From: Cyanobacteria bacterium M_surface_7_m2_037
Lineage (GTDB): Bacteria; Cyanobacteriota; Cyanobacteriia; PCC-6307; Cyanobiaceae
Length of the DNA stretch: 23,274 nt
Direction: 5' to 3'
Assembly (NCBI GenBank): GCA_016882585.1
Contig: VGPP01000009.1
Location: 1-23,274 of the forward strand
The notes beneath the pieces were generated by a model. It saw nothing but the letters and a program-made list of their open reading frames with translations. It did not search any database and was not told the origin of the DNA. How positions within the stretch are numbered: the stretch's first letter is position 1; each line of letters starts with the position of its first letter. This document shows, one piece after another, positions 1 to 7,494 of this stretch. Position numbers and translations under genes: made by a program.

Positions 1-1087
1 GATCGCCCAGAGCCGGGTTGGCGGCCAGCAGTTCCGGATCCTCAAACACGCTCAGGCGCGTGGGTGTGTAGCCCCAGCGCAGATTGAGCTGTTTCTGGGC
101 GTCTGCGCTGGTGAGAAAGCGCAGCACCTCTACCGCGGCTGCCTTGTGCGTGGAGCCCGCGAGCAGCGAGAAGCCCCAGCTGCCCTGGGTGGCGGCGTGG
201 GGCTTGCCCTCTTCGCTCACCATCGTTGTGAAGGCCACCTTGCCGCGCAGCGGAGAGCCCGGCTTGTTGAGCTCAGCCCAGGCGTAGGGCCAGTTGCGCA
301 TGAAGGCTGCATCGCCGGCCTGAAACAGCTGCAGCGCCTCCGGTTCGCCCATGTTGGCCACCGCCGCAGGGGTGATGCCCTGGCGCACCAGATCCTGCAG
401 CCAGCCTGTGGCGGCGATGGCAGCTGGGGAATCGAGCTGCGGTTCGTTGTTCACGAGCCAGTGGCCACCGAAGCCGCGCAACAGCTCCAGAACCACGCAG
501 CTCAGGCCCTCGTATTGCTTGCCCTGCCACGCGTAGCCCCAGGGCACCCGGCCTTCCCGTTGCAACCGCTGGCTGATCGCCACCAGCTCCGCCGGTGTAC
601 GCGGCGGTGCCTCCATCAGATCGGTGCGCCAGTAGAGCAGACCCATGTCCGCCAGTAGCGGAAACCGCCAGAGCTGCCCGTCGAAGGCATTGCCTAAGTC
701 CGCACCCGGAGCGAGGTCAGCCAGAGCATTCGGCCCCAGCCATGCATCCAGGGGCTCAAGCCAACCGGCTGCGGCGTATTTCGGCGTCCACGACACATCC
801 ATCAGCAGCAGGTCGTAGGGGCTTTCCCCCAGCAACAGGCTGCTGATCGCCAGATCGGAGACGGCCTCCGTTTCCAGCGGCCCCCGCGTGACGCTCAGTG
901 CAATGCGCGGATGGCTGCGGTTGAAGGCGCTCACCAGCTCCGCCGTGGCATCGGCGAAGGGGGCCGGCATCAACACCGACACCGGCTCCACTCGCTCAGT
1001 CGCCAGCCCCCACAGGCCCAGGCTGAGGCTGCCCACCAGGGCAACCAGCAGCAGGGCCCAGCGCCGCAGCGCCCGTGGCGGGATCAA
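1..1087 (-). CDS. ABC transporter solute-binding protein, family 1 (sugar type), partial
   Basis: The reading frame is open from a TTG at 1087 to the left edge, so the C-terminus is missing (about 362 codons present). A basic stretch (PPRALRRW) followed by a hydrophobic segment through about residue 27 looks like a signal peptide or lipid-free anchor. The rest has the family 1 solute-binding layout: an early FNRSHPRIAL segment, a DLLLMDVSW stretch, then GDAAFMRNWPYAW and TQGSWGFSLLAGS near the C-terminal half. This family delivers sugars or similar polyols to ABC permeases in the periplasm. The substrate cannot be told from sequence; sugars or osmolyte glycosides are possible. TTG is chosen because an in-frame stop lies just upstream and no ATG or GTG precedes the hydrophobic segment. 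It follows htpG by 16 bases on the same strand. No permease gene is inside the window; one could lie past the left edge. Confidence 0.85.
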   Translation of the reverse strand, partial: MIPPRALRRWALLLVALVGSLSLGLWGLATERVEPVSVLMPAPFADATAELVSAFNRSHPRIALSVTRGPLETEAVSDLAISSLLLGESPYDLLLMDVSWTPKYAAAGWLEPLDAWLGPNALADLAPGADLGNAFDGQLWRFPLLADMGLLYWRTDLMEAPPRTPAELVAISQRLQREGRVPWGYAWQGKQYEGLSCVVLELLRGFGGHWLVNNEPQLDSPAAIAATGWLQDLVRQGITPAAVANMGEPEALQLFQAGDAAFMRNWPYAWAELNKPGSPLRGKVAFTTMVSEEGKPHAATQGSWGFSLLAGSTHKAAAVEVLRFLTSADAQKQLNLRWGYTPTRLSVFEDPELLAANPALGD

Positions 1088-1103
1088 CGAGAGGGAAACG
1101 GAT

Positions 1104-3011
1104 CTAGAGGCCGCGCTCCATCAGCTTGCCCATCAGATCGCAGCTGCGCTGCTGGAAGCCGGCCAGTTGGTTCGGCTCCAGACCGCCCACCGCCAGACGC
1201 GCCATCTCATACACATGGCGGCTGAGATCATCCGCCAACTGTTGGCTGGGGGAGCTTCCGCTGCCGCCGGTGATCACCGAGCCGGCGGAGAGCTTGAGCA
1301 GGCCCTCCACCAGACGGTGCTTGCGGTTCACCAGCAGCACGTGGTGATCGGGCAGGCCAGGCAGGCGCTGCTCCATCAGGGCACCCATGTCGTTGATGCG
1401 GCGCATCTGCTCCGGCAACAGGATCAGAGCGGCGGGGCTGTTGTCGCCCTTGAGAGCCTGCACCTGGATCGTCACCTTGTCGTTGTTGAGCGCGTTCTTG
1501 AACAGATCGCGCACCTTCTCGGAGCTGTCTTTGCCGTCGGCATCGCTCAGTTCGCTCTCCTTCTCCTGCAGGGAGTCATCGAGTTCGCTGTCAACGCGCT
1601 GGAACTTCAGCTCCTCGTGGCGGTATTCCAGCCAGGGGATGAACTGGGTATCGATGAAGGTATCGGCCAGCAGCACCTCAGCCCCCTGGCTCTTCCAGAG
1701 GGAGAGGGCACCGGCCTGGCCGGCTTCATCGGTGCAATACAGGATGCGCTTGTCGTTGTCTGCAGCAAGGCGGGAGCGGTAGCCGGCCAGGGTGGTGAAG
1801 CATTTGCTGTTCTCGCCCGGGATGGGATCCGGGCTCTCACCCTCACCCGCAGCGGCAGTGGTGCCGAACAACACCAGCTCAGCCACCTGCTCGGCAAATT
1901 TGTCGTCCTCCATGGCACCGATCTTGATGAAGGGGGCCAGGGATTCCCAGATCTCGGCGTAGCGCTTGGGCTCATCGCGGTGCAGCTGCTTGAGCCGATC
2001 CGCCACCTTCTTGGCCACGAAGCCGCCGATGGAACGCACACGCCGGTCGGTCTGCAGGGCCGAACGGCTCACGTTCAGGGGGATATCGGGCGAATCGATC
2101 ACGCCCCGCAGGGGCAGCAGGTAGCGGGGCACCACCTCCTTGATCGAGTCGCTCACGAACACGTTGTTGCAGTAGAGCTTGATCTCGCCCTTCTCCCAGT
2201 CGGCGCGGCCGGTGGATTTGGGGAAGTAGAGGATGCCCTGCAGGTTGTAGGGATAGTCGGTATTGAGGTGCACCCAGAGCAGCGGATCGCCCTGGAAGGG
2301 ATAGAGATAGCGGTAGAGCTCGATGTAGTCGTTGTCGGTGAGGTCGCGAGCGCTCTTGCGCCAGGGGGCTTCCCGCTTGTTCACGGTTTCACCCTCGAGC
2401 TGCACCTCCACAGGCATGAAGTCGCAATAGGTGGTGATCAGCGTGCGGATCCGGGCCGGCTCGATGTACTCCTCTTCCTCCTCCATCAAATGGAGGATCA
2501 CATCGGTGCCGGGCTCGCTGCGTTCGGCTGCCTCCAGGCTGAAGTTGGGGGAGCCATCGCAGCTCCAGCGCACCGCTTCGCTGCCATCGCGGGCCGACAG
2601 TGTGACCAGCTCCACCTGCTTGGCCACCATGAAGCTGGAGTAGAAGCCCAGGCCGAAGTGGCCGATGATCGCGTCGTTCTCCTGTTTGTACTTCTCGAGG
2701 AAGTCTTCGGCGCTGGAGAAGGCCACCTGGTTGATGTAGCGCTTCACCTCATCGGCACTCATGCCGATGCCGTTGTCGGAGATGGTGAGGGTTTTGGCTT
2801 CGCGGTCGATTCGGATCGAGATCTTGGGCTCGGGGCCTTCGCTGCAGTCGCCAGCCATGGCGGCCATGCGGCGCTTGCTGATGGCGTCGACGCCATTGCT
2901 CACCAGCTCCCGCAGGAACACTTCATGGCCGCTGTACACGGCCTTCTTGATGATCGGGAAGATGTTCTCGGTGTGGATCTGGATCTGGCCCTGTTCCGCC
3001 TGCAGCACCAC
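1104..3011 (-). CDS. htpG: Molecular chaperone HtpG (bacterial Hsp90)
   Basis: HtpG is the cytosolic ATP-dependent Hsp90 chaperone; in cyanobacteria it is linked to heat, cold and light stress and to phycobilisome and tetrapyrrole proteins (family knowledge). The GHKL ATPase domain is clear: ELVSNGVDA with E35 and N39, DNGIGM at 79-84 and IGHFGLGFYSSFMVA near 116-130. The middle domain carries RGVIDSPDIPLNVSR. From the GTG at 3011 the protein is 635 residues, normal for the family. An in-frame TTG at 3065 would add 18 residues (GWPATGESG...) that do not look like family sequence, so the GTG is preferred; no good Shine-Dalgarno precedes either. The protein ends MERGL without the eukaryotic MEEVD, as expected for bacteria. 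Confidence 0.95.
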   Translation of the reverse strand: MVLQAEQGQIQIHTENIFPIIKKAVYSGHEVFLRELVSNGVDAISKRRMAAMAGDCSEGPEPKISIRIDREAKTLTISDNGIGMSADEVKRYINQVAFSSAEDFLEKYKQENDAIIGHFGLGFYSSFMVAKQVELVTLSARDGSEAVRWSCDGSPNFSLEAAERSEPGTDVILHLMEEEEEYIEPARIRTLITTYCDFMPVEVQLEGETVNKREAPWRKSARDLTDNDYIELYRYLYPFQGDPLLWVHLNTDYPYNLQGILYFPKSTGRADWEKGEIKLYCNNVFVSDSIKEVVPRYLLPLRGVIDSPDIPLNVSRSALQTDRRVRSIGGFVAKKVADRLKQLHRDEPKRYAEIWESLAPFIKIGAMEDDKFAEQVAELVLFGTTAAAGEGESPDPIPGENSKCFTTLAGYRSRLAADNDKRILYCTDEAGQAGALSLWKSQGAEVLLADTFIDTQFIPWLEYRHEELKFQRVDSELDDSLQEKESELSDADGKDSSEKVRDLFKNALNNDKVTIQVQALKGDNSPAALILLPEQMRRINDMGALMEQRLPGLPDHHVLLVNRKHRLVEGLLKLSAGSVITGGSGSSPSQQLADDLSRHVYEMARLAVGGLEPNQLAGFQQRSCDLMGKLMERGL

Positions 3012-3122
3012 AGCGTGAAAAAGAAACGTGGCTCCAGACTCACCCGTGGCAGGCCAGCCCGCCAAGGGGCCGCCATGGGCAGGAAACCGACCCCTGCGTT
3101 GGCGTTGTCTGCATGAGGCGGC

Positions 3123-3356
3123 TCAGCTGGCGCTCTTGAGCTCGCGGCTCAACAGGAAGAACAGCTGCTCGGGATGGCGGTACTGGCGCGGCAGCGAATG
3201 ATGCAGTGTTTCCAGGCGGCTCCAGCACACCGTGCGGCTGGCCTTGCTGCGGGTCACGCCATCACGGATGAGGATTCTCAGCGCCTTGCAGTAGAGGGGA
3301 TAGCTCGCCTCCAGTTCACCAACGGTGAGGGCAGCTGTGAAGGTGGGTGCTGACAT
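3123..3356 (-). CDS. Small DUF3136-like cyanobacterial protein
   Basis: A 77-residue soluble protein of unknown function. The central stretch (TVGELEASYPLYCKALR, then ERTVCW-like SRTVCWSRLETLHHSLP and a C-terminal PEQLFFLLSREL) matches my memory of the picocyanobacterial family DUF3136; this is recall, not a search. The ATG at 3356 is chosen because the frame upstream turns into Arg/Pro-rich non-conserved sequence, and GAGG lies a few bases ahead of this ATG. Two Cys residues and several aromatic residues suggest a compact helical fold. It lies downstream of the small membrane-protein gene on the same strand, after a gap of about 70 bases. Confidence 0.7.
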   Translation of the reverse strand: MSAPTFTAALTVGELEASYPLYCKALRILIRDGVTRSKASRTVCWSRLETLHHSLPRQYRHPEQLFFLLSRELKSAS

Positions 3357-3427
3357 GGAACCTCGCTCCAGACGCAGCAACCCTCCTGTGGGTCGTGGAT
3401 GGCGCACAAGCTCCCATTTGGGATCAA

Positions 3428-3637
3428 TTACGGCCCAGCCGTTGGCGGCTTGTCTGGGGGGTACACGCGGCGTTCCACCTGAACGAACACCAGCCAGGCA
3501 ACGCCGGCGGCGATACCACCACTCCACTCGGAGCGGAGCAATTCAATCAGCGATACGGTGCTGGCGGCGATGCGCAGGGCGCGCAGCCCAAAGCGTCCCA
3601 GTTGCTGAAGGCGATCCTGGCTTTTGGAGTCAGTCAC
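3428..3637 (-). CDS. Small hypothetical membrane protein
   Basis: A 69-residue ORF starting at GTG 3637 that overlaps the end of the DUF3598 gene by 8 bases (GTGACTGA), which suggests translational coupling. Residues 1-20 are polar and basic. Residues about 39-54 (GGIAAGVAWLVFVQV) form one short hydrophobic segment that could cross or lie on a membrane, and the tail is Pro-rich. I do not recognise a family. It is supported by the tight spacing, the coherent codon use and the lack of any other credible gene here. It could still be a spurious ORF. Confidence 0.5.
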   Translation of the reverse strand: MTDSKSQDRLQQLGRFGLRALRIAASTVSLIELLRSEWSGGIAAGVAWLVFVQVERRVYPPDKPPTAGP

Positions 3638-4433
3638 GCGTGGCGATGATCTGGGTGGCTGAGGTCCAGGCGCCGCTGGCGTCGTAGCGGCGGATCAGGC
3701 GTTCGAGCCGATCCGGGGCGGTGAGCCAACCGGCCTCCACCGCAAAGGCATGGCGATGATCCACGCGGCGCGGTGTGAGGTGGTAGCCACCATCCGCCAT
3801 CCAGGTGAGCTGATGCAGGGGATCGGCGTTGCCAGCCTCCACGCTCTCGCTGCTGGCCCCCAGGCTTGTTTGGATTTGCAGGCTGCCTGGCGCGTTGGCA
3901 CTCACCTCGAAGCGGCACGTTGCCTGGTCGGGTTCGGGCCAATCGGCCGTGATGGTGGATGCCGTGCCGCTCCAGCTGCCGTGCAGTTGATCCGGCGTGA
4001 GGGCCGGGAGTTCCTGGGCGTTGCTGCCGGAGCGGAATTCGCGGATCAGCACCAGGTTGGCGAAGCTGCCGTCGTCGTTGTGCAACTGCACCAGACGATG
4101 GCGGCGGTCGCCGTGGATGAAGCCGAATTCGCCGCCGAAGGGTGTGCCCGGTGCCACCTGCAGGCGCCCCTTGCAGAAGGTGCCGCTCTCGAAAAACACC
4201 ACCTGGCGCCCGAGGTTGCGGTAGTCCTCGCTCATGTCGCGGCTGGGTTCGCCGTTCAGGTCGCCATCGGCGAACCGCCTCAGGCGGAAGTGCACCAGGC
4301 GGTCTTCCTCACCCTGCTCCAGCGTGAGGATCGACGGTGTCGACTCCACCACGGCGCCATTGACGTCGAGGCTGGCGAAGCTGCCGCGCCACTCACCCAG
4401 GTTGCGCAGAAAGTTGTCCCACTGACTCGCCAT
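3630..4433 (-). CDS. DUF3598 family protein (cyanobacterial, lipocalin-like)
   Basis: A 267-residue protein with the typical N-terminus of DUF3598 (MASQWDNFLRNLGEWRGSF), followed by alternating strands such as RLVHFRLRRF, GRQVVFFESGTFCKGRLQ and FGGEFGFIHGDRRHRLVQL. The family is found in cyanobacteria and some algae; a beta-barrel of lipocalin type has been suggested for relatives, but function is not known to me. The second half (GSWSGTASTITADW) looks like a repeat of the N-terminal barrel motif GEWRGSFASLD, so the protein may be a tandem two-barrel fold. It has no signal peptide. It starts 14 bases after the ferredoxin gene stop and probably shares its transcript. Confidence 0.75.
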   Translation of the reverse strand: MASQWDNFLRNLGEWRGSFASLDVNGAVVESTPSILTLEQGEEDRLVHFRLRRFADGDLNGEPSRDMSEDYRNLGRQVVFFESGTFCKGRLQVAPGTPFGGEFGFIHGDRRHRLVQLHNDDGSFANLVLIREFRSGSNAQELPALTPDQLHGSWSGTASTITADWPEPDQATCRFEVSANAPGSLQIQTSLGASSESVEAGNADPLHQLTWMADGGYHLTPRRVDHRHAFAVEAGWLTAPDRLERLIRRYDASGAWTSATQIIATRD

Positions 4434-4447
4434 GAGCAGACCTGTTC

Positions 4448-4672
4448 TCAGCCGACCCGCTGCAGATCCGGTTTCTCTTCAGGCACGATCGCCCCTGCCA
4501 CCGGGCACACCTGCAGGCAGATGCCGCAATCGATGCAGGTGTCGAAATCGATCCAGTAGAAGGCCGTGCCCTTGGCGTTGGCGCCACTGCCCGGGTTGAT
4601 GCAGGCCACCGGGCAGGCATCCACGCAATCGGCCACCCCTTCGCAGATGTCGGTGACGATCGTGTGGGCCAT
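4448..4672 (-). CDS. Ferredoxin, dicluster (3Fe-4S/4Fe-4S type)
   Basis: A 74-residue acidic electron carrier. Cysteines are C10, C16, C20 (followed by P21), C24, C46, C49, C52 and C56 (followed by P57). The second group is a classic CxxCxxCxxxCP. The first group has C-x5-C-x3-CP and lacks the second Cys of a full 4Fe-4S motif, which fits the seven-iron pattern: C10, C16 and C56 for 3Fe-4S, and C20, C46, C49 and C52 for 4Fe-4S (inference by analogy to seven-iron ferredoxins). Cyanobacteria carry this type as a conserved small ferredoxin. It lies 27 bases downstream of hisZ and 14 bases ahead of the DUF3598 gene. Its redox partner is not evident here. Confidence 0.9.
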   Translation of the reverse strand: MAHTIVTDICEGVADCVDACPVACINPGSGANAKGTAFYWIDFDTCIDCGICLQVCPVAGAIVPEEKPDLQRVG

Positions 4673-4699
4673 CGGGACTGCCGTTCAGGTGGGCGGATC

Positions 4700-5878
4700 C
4701 TAGGAAGCGACCCAGAGGCAGGCGGCGCACCCGCGTTCTGCCGCGATCGCCTCGGCGGCTTCGCGCGTTGCACAGGGGCTTTGCAGCAGTTCTGCTGGCT
4801 CGCCCTTGTGATGCAGGGCTTCCAGTTGATCCAGGGCCGCGCTCCATTGGCTGGCCTCGACATAGGCCACCAACGTGGCGGCCGGGCGCTGCGGCGCCGT
4901 GGCCTCTGTGCCCAGCAGATCGCGGATGGCCTCCACGTCGAAGCCGAAGCCCATGCCTCCGGCCACACCGCCGAAGCGGGCCACCAGGGCGTCATAGCGG
5001 CCACCGCTCGCCAGAGCCAGGGGCGCGACCGGGCCCTGGCACACCAGCTTCAGCACCAGCCCGTCGTAGAGGTCGAAATGCGGTTGGAAGCTCGGATCCA
5101 ACTGCAGCCGCACCCCTTGGGCAGCGGCCGTGGCCGCCACGCTGTTCAGGGTTCCCGCCAACTGCTCCAGCAGATCCGAGGGGCCGAGCAGCTGCTCGAG
5201 CTGATAGAGAACAGCCTTGGTGTCGCCCCGAAGGCGCAGCAACTGCTGCAGGCCCTGGCGCTGGTGGGCCGGCAGCTGCAGCTCGGCAAGCGCGAGGGGA
5301 TCAAAGCTCACCAGGGCCTGGCGGGTGGCCAGCCGCTGCTCCGCCGGCACCTGATCGAGCAAGGCGCTGAGCACAGCGTGGTGGCCGATCAGAAGCGTGG
5401 GCTGGTGCTCCGCTGTGATCTGAAGCTGCCGCAGGCAGGCCAGCAGCAGCCGCAACAGCTCGGCATCAGCCACAAGCGCCTGGCTGGCGTCAGCCCCCAA
5501 CAGCTCCACGCCGCTTTGCAGCCGTTCCTCCAGGCGGGGTTGGCCCACATCGTTGATGCTGCTCCGGAACACCGGCCCCGTGCTCCACAAGCGCAGCGGC
5601 CGCGGACGGCTCGCCAGGCGCGTGCAGGCGGCCCTGGCGATGGAGGCGGTCATTTCCGGCCGCAGGCCAAGGGGCTCATCCGAGGCGAGGCGCACCAGTT
5701 CGCGATCACGGATGCCGCCGCCAGCCTCCAGGGTTTCCAGTCGCTCCACATGCGGTGGTGCCACCTCGGCATAGCCCCAGCGCCGATACACCGCCGCCAG
5801 CTGCTCGCACAGCCAGCGATTGCTGTCCACTTCCCGAGGGTTGAGATCCCTGGCGCCGGCAGCGGGTTGCAGGGCCAT
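4700..5878 (-). CDS. hisZ: ATP phosphoribosyltransferase regulatory subunit HisZ
   Basis: HisZ is the histidyl-tRNA-synthetase-like partner of short-form HisG, the first enzyme of histidine synthesis; it has no tRNA-charging activity and carries the allosteric histidine site. The 392-residue length fits. Class II synthetase landmarks are visible: GARDLNPREV near the N-terminus, the PEMTASIARA motif-2 region followed by LWSTGPVFR, and LASGGRYDALVARFGG near residue 290-310. The C-terminal anticodon-binding domain of true HisRS is absent or short; the last ~70 residues are a divergent alpha/beta segment. The ATG at 5878 is followed by a typical start MALQPAAG. It lies 30 bases after the IMPase-family gene and 27 bases before the ferredoxin gene. 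hisG is not in the window. Confidence 0.9.
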   Translation of the reverse strand: MALQPAAGARDLNPREVDSNRWLCEQLAAVYRRWGYAEVAPPHVERLETLEAGGGIRDRELVRLASDEPLGLRPEMTASIARAACTRLASRPRPLRLWSTGPVFRSSINDVGQPRLEERLQSGVELLGADASQALVADAELLRLLLACLRQLQITAEHQPTLLIGHHAVLSALLDQVPAEQRLATRQALVSFDPLALAELQLPAHQRQGLQQLLRLRGDTKAVLYQLEQLLGPSDLLEQLAGTLNSVAATAAAQGVRLQLDPSFQPHFDLYDGLVLKLVCQGPVAPLALASGGRYDALVARFGGVAGGMGFGFDVEAIRDLLGTEATAPQRPAATLVAYVEASQWSAALDQLEALHHKGEPAELLQSPCATREAAEAIAAERGCAACLWVAS

Positions 5879-5908
5879 CGGATCACAGCGCTCAAACTGG
5901 CGCTGATC

Positions 5909-6811
5909 CTATGGAGCGGCCCGATCGAGCTCGGGCGCACCGAAACTGGCGCCCGTCAGGGGCCGGCAGGCCGCCAACCCATCGATCAGAGCCTGGCGCA
6001 GATCGGGGGTACAGGCGATCAGCCGGCCTTCCGCCAGCTGGGCCGCTCCACCGTCGTAGGCGCAGACCACGCCCCCCGCCTGCTCCACGAGGGCTACACC
6101 GGCGGCCAGGTCCCAGGGGGAGAGCCCGCGCTCCCAGTAGCCATCCAGGCGGCCGTCGGCCACGAAGGCCAGATCCACCGCTGCGGCCCCGCCCCGCCGT
6201 ACGCCCCGGGTGCGGTGGGTGAACCAGGCGAATTCGGCGTAGTTGTTGTCGAGCCGCTCATGCCGGTCGTAGGCGAAACCCGTGACCAGTAATGAGCTGG
6301 CCAGGTTTGTGCAGCCGCTCACCGCAATCCGGCTGCTGTTGCACCAGGCACCAAGCCCTGGTGCGGCCCAGTAGAGCTGCTGCAGAGCGGGTACGGCCAG
6401 GGCTCCCAGCAAAGGTTGGCCCCTCCAGGTGAGCCCGATCGAGGTGCCGAAGAAGGGATAGCGATGGGCGTAGTTGGTGGTGCCATCGAGGGGATCCACG
6501 CACCATTCGAGCTCAGAGCCGCGGCCCGCACGGCGGCCGCTCTCCTCGGCCAATACGCCGAGCTCGGGAGTGTCGCGCTCCAGGACCGCAAGCACGGACT
6601 GTTCCGCAGCCACATCGGCTTCGGTCACGAGATCGCCGGCACGCCCTTTTTCACGAATCGATTCCAGCTGGCCGAAATGGGCCAACAGTTGGCCGGCACC
6701 GGCCTCGGCAGCACGGCGGGCCACCTCGGCGAGGCGTTCGAGCTCCCCAGGCGCCAGGCCACTCTGCTGGGCGCTCAGATCGGTGAGCCGCTGCAGATCT
6801 GTTGCGCTCAT
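5909..6811 (-). CDS. Inositol monophosphatase family protein (possible histidinol-phosphatase)
   Basis: A 300-residue member of the Mg-dependent IMPase superfamily. Metal and catalytic signatures are intact: EES at 89-91, the DPLDGTTNY box with D106 and D109, and the second box SPWDLAAG with D234. Such enzymes dephosphorylate inositol phosphate, fructose-1,6-bisphosphate, PAP or histidinol phosphate, and the sequence alone does not decide. Its position directly upstream of hisZ raises the HisN-type histidinol-phosphate phosphatase option (inference). The ATG at 6811 overlaps the upstream 2Fe-2S ferredoxin stop as ATGA, so the two are probably translationally coupled. The frame continues upstream without a stop, but that sequence is the shadow of the ferredoxin gene. 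Confidence 0.9.
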   Translation of the reverse strand: MSATDLQRLTDLSAQQSGLAPGELERLAEVARRAAEAGAGQLLAHFGQLESIREKGRAGDLVTEADVAAEQSVLAVLERDTPELGVLAEESGRRAGRGSELEWCVDPLDGTTNYAHRYPFFGTSIGLTWRGQPLLGALAVPALQQLYWAAPGLGAWCNSSRIAVSGCTNLASSLLVTGFAYDRHERLDNNYAEFAWFTHRTRGVRRGGAAAVDLAFVADGRLDGYWERGLSPWDLAAGVALVEQAGGVVCAYDGGAAQLAEGRLIACTPDLRQALIDGLAACRPLTGASFGAPELDRAAP

Positions 6812-7173
6812 TCCTCGTCGAGGGGCAGACCGGCACGCACCTTGCCACGGCCGAAGTGGCGTCCGAACTGCAGCTCGTAGACCTCGTCCTCGTCCTGGGT
6901 TTCCACCTCCAGCGGGCCCATCGCGCGAGCCACGCACAAGAGGCCGTAGCCCTGGCTGCGGAGCTCGCGCGAGAGCCCCAGCGCTTCGCGCTGATCGATC
7001 GAGCCATCGAGCACCCGCACGGCGCAGGCCGTGCAGCAACCATTGCGGCAGCTGAAGGGCAGCGGCTCACCCTGCTGCTCAAAACTGCGCAGGATGTACT
7101 CCCCTTCCGGCACGTCCAGCGCAATGGTGCGGTCTTCCTGCCGCCAATGGACCGTGATCGGATAGGTGCGCAT
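6808..7173 (-). CDS. 2Fe-2S ferredoxin (plant type)
   Basis: A 121-residue soluble electron carrier with a beta-grasp 2Fe-2S domain. Ligands are C42-x4-C47-x2-C50-x29-C80 within SCRNGCCTACAVRV and LLCVARA. C46 directly precedes ligand C47 and is extra. The domain ends near residue 95; the remaining ~25 residues (EDEVYELQFGRHFGRGKV...) form a short charged extension not seen in photosynthetic PetF. PetF also has a CxxxxCxxC spacing, but this protein lacks its usual acidic N-terminal half, so it is probably a PetF paralogue (FdC-like carriers in cyanobacteria have such C-terminal tails; family recall). It heads the minus-strand cluster and overlaps the IMPase gene by 4 bases. Its upstream region, 7174-7292, should hold the promoter, but I cannot identify one. 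Confidence 0.9.
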   Translation of the reverse strand: MRTYPITVHWRQEDRTIALDVPEGEYILRSFEQQGEPLPFSCRNGCCTACAVRVLDGSIDQREALGLSRELRSQGYGLLCVARAMGPLEVETQDEDEVYELQFGRHFGRGKVRAGLPLDEE

Positions 7174-7292
7174 GCCGCAAGCAGCGAAGGACGTGGTGAC
7201 TGCTACATTCTCGTTGTTGCCCCGCGCAGCCGCGTTTCAAATCCAGCTCTTCGAGGGTTGGTGATGCAACGCAGCAAAAGCCCCCCTCCCGC

Positions 7293-7379
7293 GGAGAGGT
7301 GGCCGAGTGGTCGAAGGCGCAGCACTGGAAATGCTGTATAGGGGCAACTCTATCGAGGGTTCGAATCCCTCCCTCTCCG
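7293..7379 (+). tRNA. tRNA-Ser (anticodon GGA)
   Basis: The acceptor stem GGAGAGG (7293-7299) pairs with CCTCTCC (7372-7378), with discriminator G at 7379. The anticodon stem CAGCA/TGCTG encloses loop CTGGAAA, giving anticodon GGA at 7327-7329, which reads serine UCC/UCU codons. A long variable arm (ATAG...CTAT) marks it as a class II tRNA, as serine tRNAs are. The T arm GAGGG-TTCGAAT-CCCTC is perfect. CCA is not encoded. It stands alone on the plus strand between two minus-strand gene clusters. Confidence 0.97.
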
Positions 7380-7422
7380 TTATCAAGGTCCACGAACCTG
7401 ATCTCCAGGATTCAACGACCAG

Positions 7423-7444
7423 CCGCCCATCGGGCGGTTTTTTT
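7423..7444 (+). terminator. Intrinsic terminator after tRNA-Ser
   Basis: CCGCCC (7423-7428) pairs with GGGCGG (7432-7437) across a 3-base loop, followed directly by seven T (7438-7444). It lies 43 bases past the tRNA 3' end on the same strand. The reverse strand has no T-run, so it is not a terminator for pstB. Confidence 0.9.
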
Positions 7445-7494
7445 ATGTCCACGTGCTGCGGCGGCGGAGTCAGGGATCCGCGGCGCTGCCGGAT

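Noticed and set aside
888..3116. Very long open frames antisense to htpG, dnaK3 and ribBA.
   Set aside because: They are His/Ala/Leu/Val-rich mirror frames of real genes, produced by GC-rich codon bias, with no family features.
7293..7444. tRNA-Ser as an integration site for a mobile island.
   Set aside because: No repeat of the tRNA 3' end, no integrase and no accessory genes on either side; the neighbours are core genes.
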